A stretch of DNA of 64,000 nt from Actinomycetes bacterium (GTDB lineage Bacteria > Actinomycetota > Thermoleophilia > BMS3ABIN01): NCBI GenBank assembly GCA_021791195.1, contig JAJYXB010000007.1:1-64000 (forward strand). Direction: 5' to 3'. The translations under genes were made by a program, and so were the position numbers. Positions within the stretch are counted from its first letter, which is position 1, and each line of letters starts with the position of its first letter. The notes below the pieces were generated by a model that did no database searches, was not told where the DNA came from, and was given only the letters and a program-made list of their open reading frames with translations. This document shows positions 7,004-17,352 of this stretch, piece by piece.

Positions 7004-7423
7004 TCACCGCGGAGATCTGTCCTGACAGCGGGCACAGATGCCGCTGATATCGATCTGGTGGCTGACCTGGCGGAAGCCATTTTTCTTTGAGATCCGGTCC
7101 AGGTCGGATTCCAGCGCCTGATCCGATACGGTTTCGGAGCGGCCGCATTCCAGGCAGGAGAGGTGATGGTGATGGCTGGCGAAGCGGTCGGTCAGCTCGA
7201 TCATCCGCTTGCCGCCGGCGACCACATCGTGGATGATCCCCAGCTTGCGGAACAGCGCCAGCGTGCGGTAGACACTGGCCCGGTCGGCGCCAGCGGCGCA
7301 TTCGCGGATCACGCTGGAGACCGTCGTCAGATCATGCTTCTGCAGGAACCCGAAGACCTCCAGTCTGGGCCCCGTCACTTTCAGTCCCGCCTCGCGCAGC
7401 TGCTGTTTGAATTTGGCCTTCAC
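7004..7423 (-). CDS. zur: Fur-family metalloregulator, probably zinc (Zur)
   Basis: This 139-residue Fur-superfamily repressor has an N-terminal winged helix (GLKVTGPRLEVFGFLQKHD, RASVYRTLALFRKLGI). The dimer/metal domain has the His cluster SHHHHLSC and two CxxC pairs (CLEC, CARC) for the structural zinc. The divergent neighbour is a zinc/manganese uptake ABC operon, so Zur is the best guess; Fur, Mur or PerR cannot be excluded by sequence. The GTG start at 7423 has no Shine-Dalgarno sequence, which suggests leaderless or weak initiation. The palindrome at 7443-7459 lies between the two divergent genes and should be its operator. Confidence 0.8.
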   Translation of the reverse strand: MKAKFKQQLREAGLKVTGPRLEVFGFLQKHDLTTVSSVIRECAAGADRASVYRTLALFRKLGIIHDVVAGGKRMIELTDRFASHHHHLSCLECGRSETVSDQALESDLDRISKKNGFRQVSHQIDISGICARCQDRSPR

Positions 7424-7442
7424 AGGAGAAAAGCTAGACTAA

Positions 7443-7459
7443 TTGCGACTTTTTTGCAA
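7443..7459. promoter_or_regulatory. Candidate Fur/Zur operator
   Basis: TTGCGACTTTTTTGCAA is an interrupted palindrome (TTGCRA-N5-TYGCAA) in the divergent intergenic region of the Fur-family gene and znuA. Its position would allow one bound dimer to repress both transcription units. Confidence 0.5.
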
Positions 7460-7522
7460 ATACTTTGGCGTCGTAGTATTTTCCCCTTGGAGAAGTAAAC
7501 GTACACAAGGCGGTAATCCCGG

Positions 7523-8449
7523 TTGAAACGCAGGCTATTCTGGCTACTTCTGGGGCTCCTGGCCGTGCTGGTCGCGTGCATGGCTCTGGGGCTGGGACCC
7601 TTTGGCAGGCTGGGCACTTCGCCTGCACCCGGGGGCAAGGTGCGCGTCACGGCCTCTTTTTACACCATGGCTGAGTTCGCCCGTCAGGTGGGCGGCGACA
7701 GGGTGGATGTCACTACCATGATTCCCGCGGGCGTGGAGCCACATGAGTTCCTGCCCACGACGCAGGATATCGCCGGCGCTTACAAGTCGCAGGTTTTTGT
7801 TTACAACGGCGCCGGTCTGGAGCCCTGGGCGGACAAGATCAGCGGGGATCTGGGCGCCGGTGGCGTAGTCGTGGTCAATGCCAGCGACGGGATCGATCTG
7901 ATGGCGGGGGAAGGTTCGGCCTACGATCCGCATGTCTGGCTCGATCCGGTGCTGGCCCAGCGGGAAGTGGATAACATCAGGGATGGCCTGATCAGGGCGG
8001 ATCCGAAGGACAGGTCTGTATATGAACAGAATACCGCGGCATACAACCAGAAACTTGCCGCCCTGGACGGCGCTTTCAGAAGCGGACTGGCAAGTTGCGC
8101 CCGGAGAGACATCGTGACCTCGCACCAGGCTTTCACATATCTTGGCAAACGTTACGGTCTGGACGTGATGGCGATTTCCGGCCTTTCGCCGGACGAGGAG
8201 CCGCCGCCGCAAAAACTGGCCGAGGTGGCGCGATTCGCCCGCCAGCACAATATCCATTACATCTTTTTCGAGCGGCTGGTCAACCCGAAACTGTCACAGA
8301 CGATCGCCACCGAAGTGGGAGCACAGACGCTGGTTTTTGACCCGCTGGAAGGATTGACGCAGCAGGAGGCCGGCCGTGGGGAGGACTACCTCTCGGTGCA
8401 GCGGGAAAACCTGGCAAATCTGCGCCGGGCCATGGAGTGCGGGTCATGA
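7523..8449 (+). CDS. znuA: Zinc/manganese ABC transporter substrate-binding lipoprotein
   Basis: This 308-residue cluster A-I binding protein captures metal outside the membrane. The signal segment ends in LVAC, a plausible lipobox. The expected ligands are present: His in VEPHEFLPT, His in YDPHVWLDP, His in TSHQAFTYLGKRYGL, and Asp in VFDPLEG. A His-rich loop, common in zinc-specific ZnuA, is missing, so manganese remains possible. The start is a TTG at 7523. The stop overlaps the ATG of the ATPase gene (ATGA). With znuC and znuB it forms a complete importer, presumably controlled by the Fur-family gene on the other strand. Confidence 0.87.
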   Translation: MKRRLFWLLLGLLAVLVACMALGLGPFGRLGTSPAPGGKVRVTASFYTMAEFARQVGGDRVDVTTMIPAGVEPHEFLPTTQDIAGAYKSQVFVYNGAGLEPWADKISGDLGAGGVVVVNASDGIDLMAGEGSAYDPHVWLDPVLAQREVDNIRDGLIRADPKDRSVYEQNTAAYNQKLAALDGAFRSGLASCARRDIVTSHQAFTYLGKRYGLDVMAISGLSPDEEPPPQKLAEVARFARQHNIHYIFFERLVNPKLSQTIATEVGAQTLVFDPLEGLTQQEAGRGEDYLSVQRENLANLRRAMECGS

Positions 8450-9198
8450 GCGGGGGCGCGGTCATCAGCGTCAGGGATGTCACTTTTTCCTACCGCGAAG
8501 AGCCGGTGCTGTCACGGATCAACCTGGATATCATCCCCGGCGATTATCTGGGTATAATCGGTCCCAACGGCGGCGGCAAGACGACGCTGCTGAAACTGAT
8601 GCTGGGTCTGATCCGGCCGACCGTCGGCAGCGTCGAGCTCTTCGGCAATCCGGTCGGCGATTTCCAGGAATGGTCGCGGATCGGATACGTGCCCCAGAAG
8701 GCGACCAGCATCGAGGCGCGTTTTCCGTTCACAGTCGCTGAAGTCGTGGCGTTCGGCCGGATCGGACGCGCCGGCCTGCTGCGGCGCCTGAAAGCGGAGG
8801 ATCGCCGCGCGGTCGACACGGCGCTGGAGCAGGTGAACATGCTGGCGCACCGCCGGTCCCTGGTCACGGAGCTGTCTGGTGGCCAGCAGCAGCGGGTGTT
8901 CATCGCCAAGGCGCTGGTGTCGCAACCGGACATCATGCTGCTGGACGAGCCCACCGTGGGCGTCGACGTGCAGTCCCAGGATGACTTTTACCACCTGCTC
9001 TCGCGCCTCAACCGCGAGGAAGGCATCACGCTGGTGGTCGTATCGCATGACATCGACGTGATCGCCAATGAGATCAGCAGCGTCGCCTGCCTGAATCAGA
9101 CACTTATCTGCCATGGCTCGCCACAGGAATTCATCACCGGCGAGTACATGGAAAAGCTCTACGGCAAAGGCCGCAAATTCATCCTGCACGGGCACTAG
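8446..9198 (+). CDS. znuC: Metal ABC transporter ATP-binding protein
   Basis: This 250-residue ABC ATPase drives metal import. Walker A is GPNGGGKTTL, the signature LSGGQQQRVFIAKAL and Walker B IMLLDEPT, followed by the switch histidine VVVSHDID. The start is the ATG at 8446, which overlaps the znuA stop by four bases and has GGAG about 8 bases before it. A GTG three codons upstream is less likely. It is sandwiched between the binding protein and permease genes, in the usual order. Confidence 0.92.
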   Translation: MSGGAVISVRDVTFSYREEPVLSRINLDIIPGDYLGIIGPNGGGKTTLLKLMLGLIRPTVGSVELFGNPVGDFQEWSRIGYVPQKATSIEARFPFTVAEVVAFGRIGRAGLLRRLKAEDRRAVDTALEQVNMLAHRRSLVTELSGGQQQRVFIAKALVSQPDIMLLDEPTVGVDVQSQDDFYHLLSRLNREEGITLVVVSHDIDVIANEISSVACLNQTLICHGSPQEFITGEYMEKLYGKGRKFILHGH

Positions 9199-9213
9199 GG
9201 GAACCGGAAGGCA

Positions 9214-10017
9214 TTGCTGGATATATTCACATATGGTTTCATGGTCCGCGCTTTTCTGGCCGGGATCACCATCGGTCTGGTCGCGCCGCTGATCGGCTGT
9301 TTTCTGGTCGCCAAGCGCTATTCGATCATCGCCGATACCCTGGCGCACGCGTCGCTTGCCGGCGTGGCGCTCGGCGCGCTGCTCTTTATCAATCCGCTCA
9401 TCGGCGCGCTGGGAGTGGCGCTGGTGATCGCCCTGGTGATCGAGCGGCTGCGTGTCGGCCGGATCCTGACCGGGGATGTGGCGCTGGCCATGTTCCTGTC
9501 GAGTGGCCTGGCGGTGGCCATCGTGCTCATCGGTTTGTCGAAGAATGTGCAGATCGATCTCTTCTCCTATCTCTTCGGCAGCATCACCACCGTCAGCAGG
9601 CAGGACCTCTGGATCATCATGCCGCTGGGCGGGCTGGTGCTGGCTTTCATCGGCCTGTTTTACAAGGAGCTGGCTTATCTGGCTTTTGACGACGAATCGG
9701 CCCGCGTCAGCGGCCTGCCGACTATCTTTCTCAATCAGGCGCTGGTGATTCTGGCGGCGGTGACGGTGGTGCTCTCGCTGCGCATCGTGGGCGGCCTGCT
9801 GATCGGGGCGCTGATGGTCATCCCCGTGGCCGCGGCGATGCAAAACGGCCGCAGTTTCAGCCGTACGATCCTTTACGCCGTGGCATTCGGTCTGGCTTCG
9901 GTGGTCGCGGGACTGTTTGCATCCTTTTACCTGAATACGGCGGCGGGGGGGACGATAGTGCTGATCTCGCTGCTGCTGTTCGTCATCTCTGTGGCCTGGA
10001 AGAAAATACCGGCGTAG
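9214..10017 (+). CDS. znuB: Metal ABC transporter permease
   Basis: This 267-residue ABC-3 type permease has about eight membrane segments and the family signature around RYSIIADTLAHASLAGVALG. It forms the membrane channel of the znuACB importer. The start is a TTG at 9214, 15 bases after the ATPase stop, preceded by a GGAAGG run. It is the last gene of the operon. The 70-base gap after it contains GC-rich inverted repeats that may end transcription. Confidence 0.9.
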   Translation: MLDIFTYGFMVRAFLAGITIGLVAPLIGCFLVAKRYSIIADTLAHASLAGVALGALLFINPLIGALGVALVIALVIERLRVGRILTGDVALAMFLSSGLAVAIVLIGLSKNVQIDLFSYLFGSITTVSRQDLWIIMPLGGLVLAFIGLFYKELAYLAFDDESARVSGLPTIFLNQALVILAAVTVVLSLRIVGGLLIGALMVIPVAAAMQNGRSFSRTILYAVAFGLASVVAGLFASFYLNTAAGGTIVLISLLLFVISVAWKKIPA

Positions 10018-10087
10018 CTTTGCGGCGCGCGGTGTGCATGCGCGCCTTACTTACATGATTAAGGCGCCGCGCGGGTAAAAGATACGC

Positions 10088-11035
10088 ATGGATGCGATCA
10101 CCGCAGAAGGCGTGAGCAAGCGTTTCGGCGACGTCCAGGCGCTGGATGACGTGTCGCTGTCGATTCCCGAGGGCAGGATCTACGCCCTGCTGGGGCCGAA
10201 CGGCGCCGGCAAGACGACGCTGATCAAGATCATGACCACGCTGCTCAGGCCCGACGCCGGCCACGTCGAGGTCGGCGGGCTGGATGTCGTCTCGCGCGCC
10301 GCCGAGGTGCGTGAGATCATCGGTCTGGCCGGACAGTTCGCCGCGGTGGATGATCATCTTACCGGGCGCGAGAACCTGGAGATGGTTGCCCGGCTTTACC
10401 ATCTGAGCCGCAGGCAGGCGCAGCATCAGGTGCAGCAGATCATCGATCGGCTGGATCTGACCCAGGCCGCTGACCGGACAGGCAGGACGTATTCCGGCGG
10501 CATGCGGCGCCGGCTCGACCTTGGCGCCAGCTTCATCACCGCCCCCCGCATCCTGTTTCTGGACGAGCCCACTACCGGGCTGGACCCGCACGGCCGCGCC
10601 GAGCTCTGGAGTGTCATTCGGGAGCTGACCGGCGGCGGGACCACGCTGCTGCTGACGACGCAAAATCTGGAAGAAGCGGAAGAGCTGGCCGACCGGATCG
10701 CCATTATCGACCGGGGGAAGCTGATCGCCGACGGGACGGCCGGCGAGCTGAAGGACAGGGTGGGCGGCAGCGTGCTGGAATTCCGCATCGCCGCGACGGA
10801 CGGCCGGCTCCAGCGGGCCGCTGATGTCACAGCCGACCTCTTCGTTAAAAGTCCCACAGTAGAAGCAGGCATCAACCGTATCTGCGGCTCGGTGGAAAGC
10901 AGCACCAACGCGCTCACTGAGGTTGTCCGCCGTCTGGACCGGGAGCAGATCCCCATCGCCGACATCCGTCTGCGCAAGCCGTCTCTGAACGAGGTATTTC
11001 TCACCCTGACCGGCAATGTGGCGGAGGAGCGATGA
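10088..11035 (+). CDS. ABC-2 exporter ATPase, DrrA-like
   Basis: This 315-residue ATPase belongs to the daunorubicin-resistance (DrrA) family. Walker A is GPNGAGKTTLIKIMTT, the signature TYSGGMRRRLDLGAS and Walker B ILFLDEPTTGLDP. The DrrA-type C-terminal extension of about 90 residues ends RKPSLNEVFLTLTG. It energises export of drugs or lipids by the membrane partner downstream, with which it shares an ATGA overlap. Nothing nearby indicates a biosynthetic cluster, so the substrate is unknown. Confidence 0.9.
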   Translation: MDAITAEGVSKRFGDVQALDDVSLSIPEGRIYALLGPNGAGKTTLIKIMTTLLRPDAGHVEVGGLDVVSRAAEVREIIGLAGQFAAVDDHLTGRENLEMVARLYHLSRRQAQHQVQQIIDRLDLTQAADRTGRTYSGGMRRRLDLGASFITAPRILFLDEPTTGLDPHGRAELWSVIRELTGGGTTLLLTTQNLEEAEELADRIAIIDRGKLIADGTAGELKDRVGGSVLEFRIAATDGRLQRAADVTADLFVKSPTVEAGINRICGSVESSTNALTEVVRRLDREQIPIADIRLRKPSLNEVFLTLTGNVAEER

Positions 11036-11832
11036 GCACCTCCGTGGTTGAACGGACCTGGCCGGAAAGGCTCAGAAACAACGTTTCCGACGTCCTGACT
11101 CTGGTGAAGCGCAACCTCAGGCGTTACGAGCGCATCCCGCAGCTGCTGGTGTTTTCTACCATCCAGCCCGTGATGTTCCTGCTCCTGTTCAATTACGTGT
11201 TCGGCGGCGCTATCGGGGCTACCACCGGCACCGGCAACTATATCGAGTTCCTGCTGCCTGGCATCCTGATGCAGGTGGCGCTGTTCGGCTCGACTGCCAC
11301 CTCCGTCGGGCTGGCCGACGACCTCTCAAAGGGGATGGTCGACCGCTTCCGTTCCCTGCCGATCGCGCGCTCGGCGGTGCTCGCCGGCAGGACCGGCGCC
11401 GACCTTTTGCGCAACACCTTCGTGGTGCTGCTCATGGTCGCGGTCGGTATGGTGCTGGGATTTCGCTTTCAGGGCGGTTTCGCCTACGGCGCAGGCGCGA
11501 TGCTGCTGGTGCTTTTTTTCGGATATGCATTCTCCTGGATATCGGCGACGATCGGGTTGACCGTCCACGATCCGGAGACCGTGCAGGTGGCGAGCTTCAT
11601 CTGGATCTTTCCGCTGGTCTTTGCCAGCGGTGCTTTCGTGCCGGTGGCGACGATGCCGGGCTGGCTGCAGCCGTTTGCCGAGCATCAACCGGTGACCGTG
11701 ACCGTGAATGCAGTGCGCTCGATGATGCTGGAGGGCGCCCCCGGCGATCTCGGCCAGGCGCTTATCTGGATCGCCGGCATCCTGATCGTCTTCATCTCCC
11801 TGGCGGTCTGGGCTTACAAGCGCAGTGCCTGA
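11032..11832 (+). CDS. ABC-2 exporter permease, DrrB-like
   Basis: This 266-residue membrane protein has a cytoplasmic N-terminus and six predicted helices. Family landmarks are FLLPGILMQ, DLSKGMVDRFRSLPIARSA, and the conserved loop FASGAFVPVATMPGWLQPFAEHQPVTVTVNAVRS. Together with the DrrA-like ATPase it makes a complete two-gene exporter. The next gene, hspR, is convergent. Confidence 0.9.
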   Translation: MSTSVVERTWPERLRNNVSDVLTLVKRNLRRYERIPQLLVFSTIQPVMFLLLFNYVFGGAIGATTGTGNYIEFLLPGILMQVALFGSTATSVGLADDLSKGMVDRFRSLPIARSAVLAGRTGADLLRNTFVVLLMVAVGMVLGFRFQGGFAYGAGAMLLVLFFGYAFSWISATIGLTVHDPETVQVASFIWIFPLVFASGAFVPVATMPGWLQPFAEHQPVTVTVNAVRSMMLEGAPGDLGQALIWIAGILIVFISLAVWAYKRSA

Positions 11833-11893
11833 AACGGCTCACGCCCGCAAGGGCGGCGTCCTTGGACTGTGGTCAGGCCGGAACCGGCCCAGA

Positions 11894-11912
11894 CCCGGGA
11901 TTGGAGCCCGGG
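11894..11912. other. GC-rich hairpin between convergent genes
   Basis: CCCGGG-ATTGGAG-CCCGGG can form a stable stem between the convergent DrrB-like and hspR genes. It lacks a T tract, so it may slow transcription from either side but is not a clear intrinsic terminator. Confidence 0.35.
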
Positions 11913-11921
11913 GGAGTGGGG

Positions 11922-12338
11922 CTATCTGCGCCGGCGGCGCAGAATAATCTCGCCCCTGGAGACAGGGACCAGCTCGCGGCGGTAGCTGCGATGGACAGCT
12001 TCGACCTCGCGCTGGAGCCGGCCGGCGGCCTCGGCGACCTCGGCGCGCAGGGCGGCGATGCTTCCTTCCAGGTCGTTGATGCGGCACTCCAGTTCCAGGA
12101 CCTTCTCCACGCCGGCGAGGTTCATCCCCAACCGGGTGGTGAATTCCTGGATCTTCTTCAGCCGCTCGATGTCTTCCTCCGAATAGAGGCGCGTGTTCCT
12201 CGGAGTGCGGGCGGGCGTGATCAGGCCCTTCTGTTCGTAGATCCGCAGCGTCTGCGGATGCATCCCGGCCAGCTCGGCGGCGACCGAGATCATATAGAGT
12301 GGTTGCGGACCCTTGCGTTTATTATTCCGGACTGGCAT
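11922..12338 (-). CDS. hspR: Heat-shock repressor HspR (MerR family)
   Basis: This 138-residue MerR-type regulator has the helix-turn-helix at residues about 15-60 (YMISVAAELAGMHPQTLRIYEQKGL, then RNTRLYSEEDIERL). A coiled coil follows, then a strongly basic end (five arginines). In actinobacteria HspR represses the dnaK operon with DnaK as co-repressor. The gene is the last of dnaK-grpE-dnaJ-hspR and starts two bases after the dnaJ stop, the canonical arrangement. The usual HAIR operator is not obvious upstream of dnaK; see the dyad at 16023-16038. Confidence 0.93.
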   Translation of the reverse strand: MPVRNNKRKGPQPLYMISVAAELAGMHPQTLRIYEQKGLITPARTPRNTRLYSEEDIERLKKIQEFTTRLGMNLAGVEKVLELECRINDLEGSIAALRAEVAEAAGRLQREVEAVHRSYRRELVPVSRGEIILRRRRR

Positions 12339-12340
12339 GG

Positions 12341-13459
12341 TTACTGACCGGCATTCAGGCCGGCGCGCGGATCATCGTGACTTAATTCAGCGAACCGCTT
12401 CAGCGCTTCGGTCTGCTCCTTGTTGAGTTTCTCGGGAACGGTGATGCTGACTTTCACAATCAGATCGCCGGAGCCGCCACCTTTCAGCCGCGGCGCGCCC
12501 TTGCCCTTGACCCGGAAGCTCTTGCCGTTGGGCGTGCCCTTGGGGATCTTCAGCGAGATGCTGCCATCGGTGGTGGGCACCTCGACCTTGGCGCCCAGAG
12601 CGGCTTCTGCGAACGACACCGGCACATTGATGAGCAGGTCGTCGCCGCGGCGGTGAAAAACCTGGCTGGCGGCCACCTTGACCTTGACGTAAAGATCTCC
12701 CGGTGGCCCGCCTTGAGGGGCTGGCTGACCCTTGCCTTTCAGCCGGATCTTGCTGCCGTCTTTGACACCGGGAGGGATTTTGACAGTATATTTCTTGGTC
12801 GCGCGCGCGATGCCAGAGCCGCCGCAGCGGGGGCAGGGCGTCTCGATAACACTGCCGCGGCCGCCGCAACGCGGGCACGGCTCGCTCAGCGCGAAGAAGC
12901 CCTGGTTCCGGGAGACGACGCCGCGGCCGCCGCATTGCGGACAGGTAGACGGCGATGTGCCCGGAGCGGCGCCGGAGCCCTGGCAGGCGGGACAGCCGAC
13001 ATCCTTGTCGACTGCGATCCTGGTGGTGACACCGCGCAGCGCGTCCTCGAAGGAAAGATTGAGCACATAAGTAAGATCGGCGCCTTTCATTGCCCGGCCG
13101 GCGCCGTAAGCGGCGCCGCCGCCACCGCCGAACAGGTCGAAGATGTTGAAACCGCCTGCTCCTGCCGCGCCGCCGTAGCCGCTGCGCCGGAACGCTTCCT
13201 CGAACGCGGAGGCATCGAAGCCGGCGCCGCCCGGTCCGCCGCCGTAGAACTGCTGGGGCCCGGCGTCGTACTGCTTGCGCTTCTCGGTGTCCGAGAGCAC
13301 GTCATACGCCGCCGAGATCTCCTTGAACTTCGCCTCGGCGTCCTTGTTGTCCGGATTGGCGTCGGGATGATACTGGCGCGCCAGCTTGCGGTAGGCCTTC
13401 TTGATCTCGGCCTGGGAGGCTCCCCTGTCGACTCCTAATGTTTCGTACAGATCTGCCAT
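12341..13459 (-). CDS. dnaJ: Chaperone DnaJ (Hsp40)
   Basis: This 372-residue co-chaperone stimulates DnaK ATPase activity and delivers unfolded substrates. It has a J domain with the essential HPD (QYHPDANPD), then a Gly/Phe-rich linker. Four CxxCxGxG zinc repeats follow ([32 protein letters not shown]), then the C-terminal substrate-binding barrels. The start is set at ATG 13459 ([10 protein letters not shown]), four bases after the grpE stop. The frame is open nine codons further upstream, but those overlap grpE. Length and domain set are normal for type I DnaJ. Confidence 0.95.
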   Translation of the reverse strand: MADLYETLGVDRGASQAEIKKAYRKLARQYHPDANPDNKDAEAKFKEISAAYDVLSDTEKRKQYDAGPQQFYGGGPGGAGFDASAFEEAFRRSGYGGAAGAGGFNIFDLFGGGGGAAYGAGRAMKGADLTYVLNLSFEDALRGVTTRIAVDKDVGCPACQGSGAAPGTSPSTCPQCGGRGVVSRNQGFFALSEPCPRCGGRGSVIETPCPRCGGSGIARATKKYTVKIPPGVKDGSKIRLKGKGQPAPQGGPPGDLYVKVKVAASQVFHRRGDDLLINVPVSFAEAALGAKVEVPTTDGSISLKIPKGTPNGKSFRVKGKGAPRLKGGGSGDLIVKVSITVPEKLNKEQTEALKRFAELSHDDPRAGLNAGQ

Positions 13460-13463
13460 CTCA

Positions 13464-14054
13464 TCAATCTTTACCGCCCTCGTCACGGCCGGCGTCCAGG
13501 TCCTTGGAGACGATGACCTTCGCCGGACGCACCATGCGGTCTTCGAGCTGGTAGCCCTTTTCGATCACCTGCATCACGGTGCCTTCCTCATGCTCGGCTG
13601 AGGGCTGGCAGAGGATCGCATCATGCTGGTTGGGGTCGAACGGCTGCCCGTGGGCGTCGATCTCGCAGAGGCCGCGCTTGACCAGTACGTCCCGCAGCTG
13701 GTTGTATACCAGCTCGACGCCGCCGCTCAAGACCTCCTGGTCGTGCTCGGCGGCGGCCTGCATCGCCCGCTCGAAGTTATCCAGCACCGGCAGCAGCTCC
13801 TCGATCATCTGCGTGGAGGCGCGCTGGCCGGCCTGCTCCGATTCGCGCAGCACCCGCTTGCGGAAGTTGGCGAACTCCGCCTGCAGCCGCTGCAGGGCTT
13901 CGAGATATTCATCCCGCTCGCGGCGGAGCTCCTCAGCCATCTGCGCGGAGATCTCGGCGACCTTCTGGTCCGAAGCGCCCGCAGTGGGCGCTTCGGATTC
14001 CGGGGATGTGTCTTTTTTCGGGGCTGGGCCCCGTTGATGCGTATGTTTGTCCAT
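13464..14054 (-). CDS. grpE: Nucleotide exchange factor GrpE
   Basis: This 196-residue protein releases ADP from DnaK. It has a charged, variable N-terminus, a long coiled coil (about 35-90, EEFANFRKR-type signature present as [12 protein letters not shown]), and a C-terminal beta domain with [13 protein letters not shown] and the closing [21 protein letters not shown]. It starts five bases after the dnaK stop, in the same operon. Confidence 0.95.
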   Translation of the reverse strand: MDKHTHQRGPAPKKDTSPESEAPTAGASDQKVAEISAQMAEELRRERDEYLEALQRLQAEFANFRKRVLRESEQAGQRASTQMIEELLPVLDNFERAMQAAAEHDQEVLSGGVELVYNQLRDVLVKRGLCEIDAHGQPFDPNQHDAILCQPSAEHEEGTVMQVIEKGYQLEDRMVRPAKVIVSKDLDAGRDEGGKD

Positions 14055-14059
14055 AAGGC

Positions 14060-15964
<1,905 letters not shown>

Positions 15965-16022
15965 GATCTGTTCCTCCTAAAATACACGCTGACATTTGCC
16001 TGTAAAGTAAAACATTTGAAAT

Positions 16023-16038
16023 CGCTATTGTCTTAGCG
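16023..16038. promoter_or_regulatory. Dyad just downstream of the dnaK promoter
   Basis: CGCTATTGTCTTAGCG has perfect five-base arms (CGCTA/TAGCG) and a six-base centre, placed a few bases after the predicted transcription start of dnaK. It does not match the HAIR consensus (CTTGAGT-N7-ACTCAAG) or CIRCE. It may be a divergent HspR operator or an unrelated structure. Confidence 0.4.
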
Positions 16039-16045
16039 CATTGCT

Positions 16046-16074
16046 ATTATAAAATCTAAGCCTGATACTGTCAA
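16046..16074 (-). promoter_or_regulatory. dnaK operon promoter
   Basis: On the minus strand TTGACA (16069-16074), a 17-base spacer and TATAAT (16046-16051) match the housekeeping consensus at every position. The start of dnaK is about 80 bases downstream. Confidence 0.85.
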
Positions 16075-16195
16075 ATTGTTATAGGGAGAATCCGGCGGCT
16101 TCAGGGCCGATCCACCATACGAAGTTTATGCCCCGGGGAAGACATTAGTAATCAGGGCTGCCGTCCCGGGCTGCGGTTGAACGCACCCCTGCTAG

Positions 16196-16224
16196 TTGCA
16201 AAATGATACATAGTGGAGTAAAGT
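16196..16224 (+). promoter_or_regulatory. Candidate rex promoter
   Basis: TTGCAA (16196-16201), a 17-base spacer and TAAAGT (16219-16224) lie 35 bases before the rex start. The -10 box is one to two bases off consensus. No clear Rex operator (TTGTGAA dyad) is seen here. Confidence 0.5.
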
Positions 16225-16258
16225 CTTGCCGTAACCAGCAAACCGGATGGAGGGTAGT

Positions 16259-16882
16259 ATGGCAGAGGAACGGCTGCCTTTAGGAGTCGCGGCCCGCTTG
16301 TCGCGTTATCTGCAGATTCTCACTCAGGCGAAAAAGACTGGCAAGCACACCATCTCCTCCAAGACCCTCAGTGAGTATTCCAACGTCAATCCCACACAGA
16401 TCCGCCGCGATCTGTCATCTTTTGGGAAGTTCGGCAAGCGTGGCGTAGGCTACAACGTGGATTACCTCATCGCCCGCATCAAGGAGATCCTGCACACATC
16501 GGGCTCGCACAACCTGGCGCTGATGGGCAGCGGCAATCTCGGCACGGCCATCGCCAGCTCAAAGATATTTGCCGATCACGGGTTCAACATTGCGGCGCTG
16601 TTTGACGCCGATCCGGCGAAGATCGGCCAGGAGGTAGGCAGTCTGCGGGTGCAACCGGTGACTGAGGTCGCGGAGACGGTCCGGGAGCGGGGCATCATCG
16701 TGGGTGTGCTCGCGGTGCCGCCGCACGCGGCCCAGGAGGCGGCCAACGTGCTGGTCAGCGCCGGCGTCAAGATCATCTTCAACTACACCGAGGCGCTGGT
16801 GGATGCGCCGCCTGGCATCACCGTACACTCGATGAGCCCCGCCGGCGAGCTGCTCTACGCCCTTTATTTCTATCTGACCTGA
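16259..16882 (+). CDS. rex: Redox-sensing repressor Rex
   Basis: This 207-residue repressor reads the NADH/NAD+ ratio. The N-terminal winged helix includes VNPTQIRRDLSSFGKFGKRG. The Rossmann domain starts LALMGSGNLGTAI (GxGxxG). The domain-swap helix at the C-terminus ends SPAGELLYALYFYLT. Rex usually controls fermentative and respiratory genes in Gram-positive bacteria. Start ATG 16259 is preferred because GGAGGG lies five bases upstream; another ATG four codons earlier overlaps that site. It is followed by a bidirectional terminator. Confidence 0.94.
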   Translation: MAEERLPLGVAARLSRYLQILTQAKKTGKHTISSKTLSEYSNVNPTQIRRDLSSFGKFGKRGVGYNVDYLIARIKEILHTSGSHNLALMGSGNLGTAIASSKIFADHGFNIAALFDADPAKIGQEVGSLRVQPVTEVAETVRERGIIVGVLAVPPHAAQEAANVLVSAGVKIIFNYTEALVDAPPGITVHSMSPAGELLYALYFYLT

Positions 16883-16931
16883 AGGCGGCCATGCCAGCTA
16901 GCAGAATTCAGCCAAATTATAAACAAACAAA

Positions 16932-16961
16932 AAAAGTGTCTCCCGGTCCGGAGACACTTTT
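16932..16961. terminator. Bidirectional intrinsic terminator
   Basis: AAAAGTGTCTCC-CGGTCC-GGAGACACTTTT is a perfect 12-bp stem with A/T tails on both sides. It separates rex from the convergent small gene at 17000-17224 and can serve both. Confidence 0.9.
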
Positions 16962-16999
16962 CATTTACGGAGGCATTCCCGGAGCCGGACGCCAGCGTG

Positions 17000-17224
17000 T
17001 CAGCTCAGCAACTCTTCGGGAGACTTGTTCGTCAAGAGGTAGGAGAAGAATTCGATCACGTGCTCGTCAGCTTCCAGCTCTTCCGGAGTCTTGTCGATAT
17101 ACAGCGCCGAGATGGGGTCGAGCTTGTGCCGGTGTTCCTCGCAGTAATCCACACCGTGGCGAACCGTCCAATTGCCACAACCTGAAACCTTGCACTTCTT
17201 TATCTTCTTTTCCATCACAATCAC
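17000..17224 (-). CDS. Small Cys/His protein, putative zinc-binding
   Basis: The 74 residues hold an N-terminal metal-knuckle-like pattern (CKVSGC, then YCEEHRHK: C-x4-C-x11-C-x2-H). A conserved-looking acidic tail follows, with TPEELEADEHVIEFFSYLL and SPEELL. The spacing suggests one bound zinc ion. No family is recognised. The GTG at 17224 has GGAAAG upstream; the ATG three codons later is an alternative start. It converges with rex on a shared terminator and diverges from pyk. Confidence 0.6.
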   Translation of the reverse strand: MIVMEKKIKKCKVSGCGNWTVRHGVDYCEEHRHKLDPISALYIDKTPEELEADEHVIEFFSYLLTNKSPEELLS

Positions 17225-17352
17225 TTTCTTTCCGCAAAAGCCGCGTGTGAGTGCTGCTCTACGGTAAAGAATTACAATAATTATAAGTTATTTTCCTCTA
17301 TTTGAAAAGAGTTTTTTTAATGCGAAGTCAAGGAAGAATGAAGAAGGGGCAG

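Noticed and set aside
8512-9843. Open frame of 443 codons on the minus strand
   Set aside because: It is rich in His, Gln, Arg and Asp and antisense to znuC and znuB, both of which are well supported.
15965-16258. HAIR or CIRCE element upstream of dnaK
   Set aside because: No CTTGAGT/ACTCAAG or TTAGCACTC/GAGTGCTAA pair is present. Only an unrelated dyad was found.
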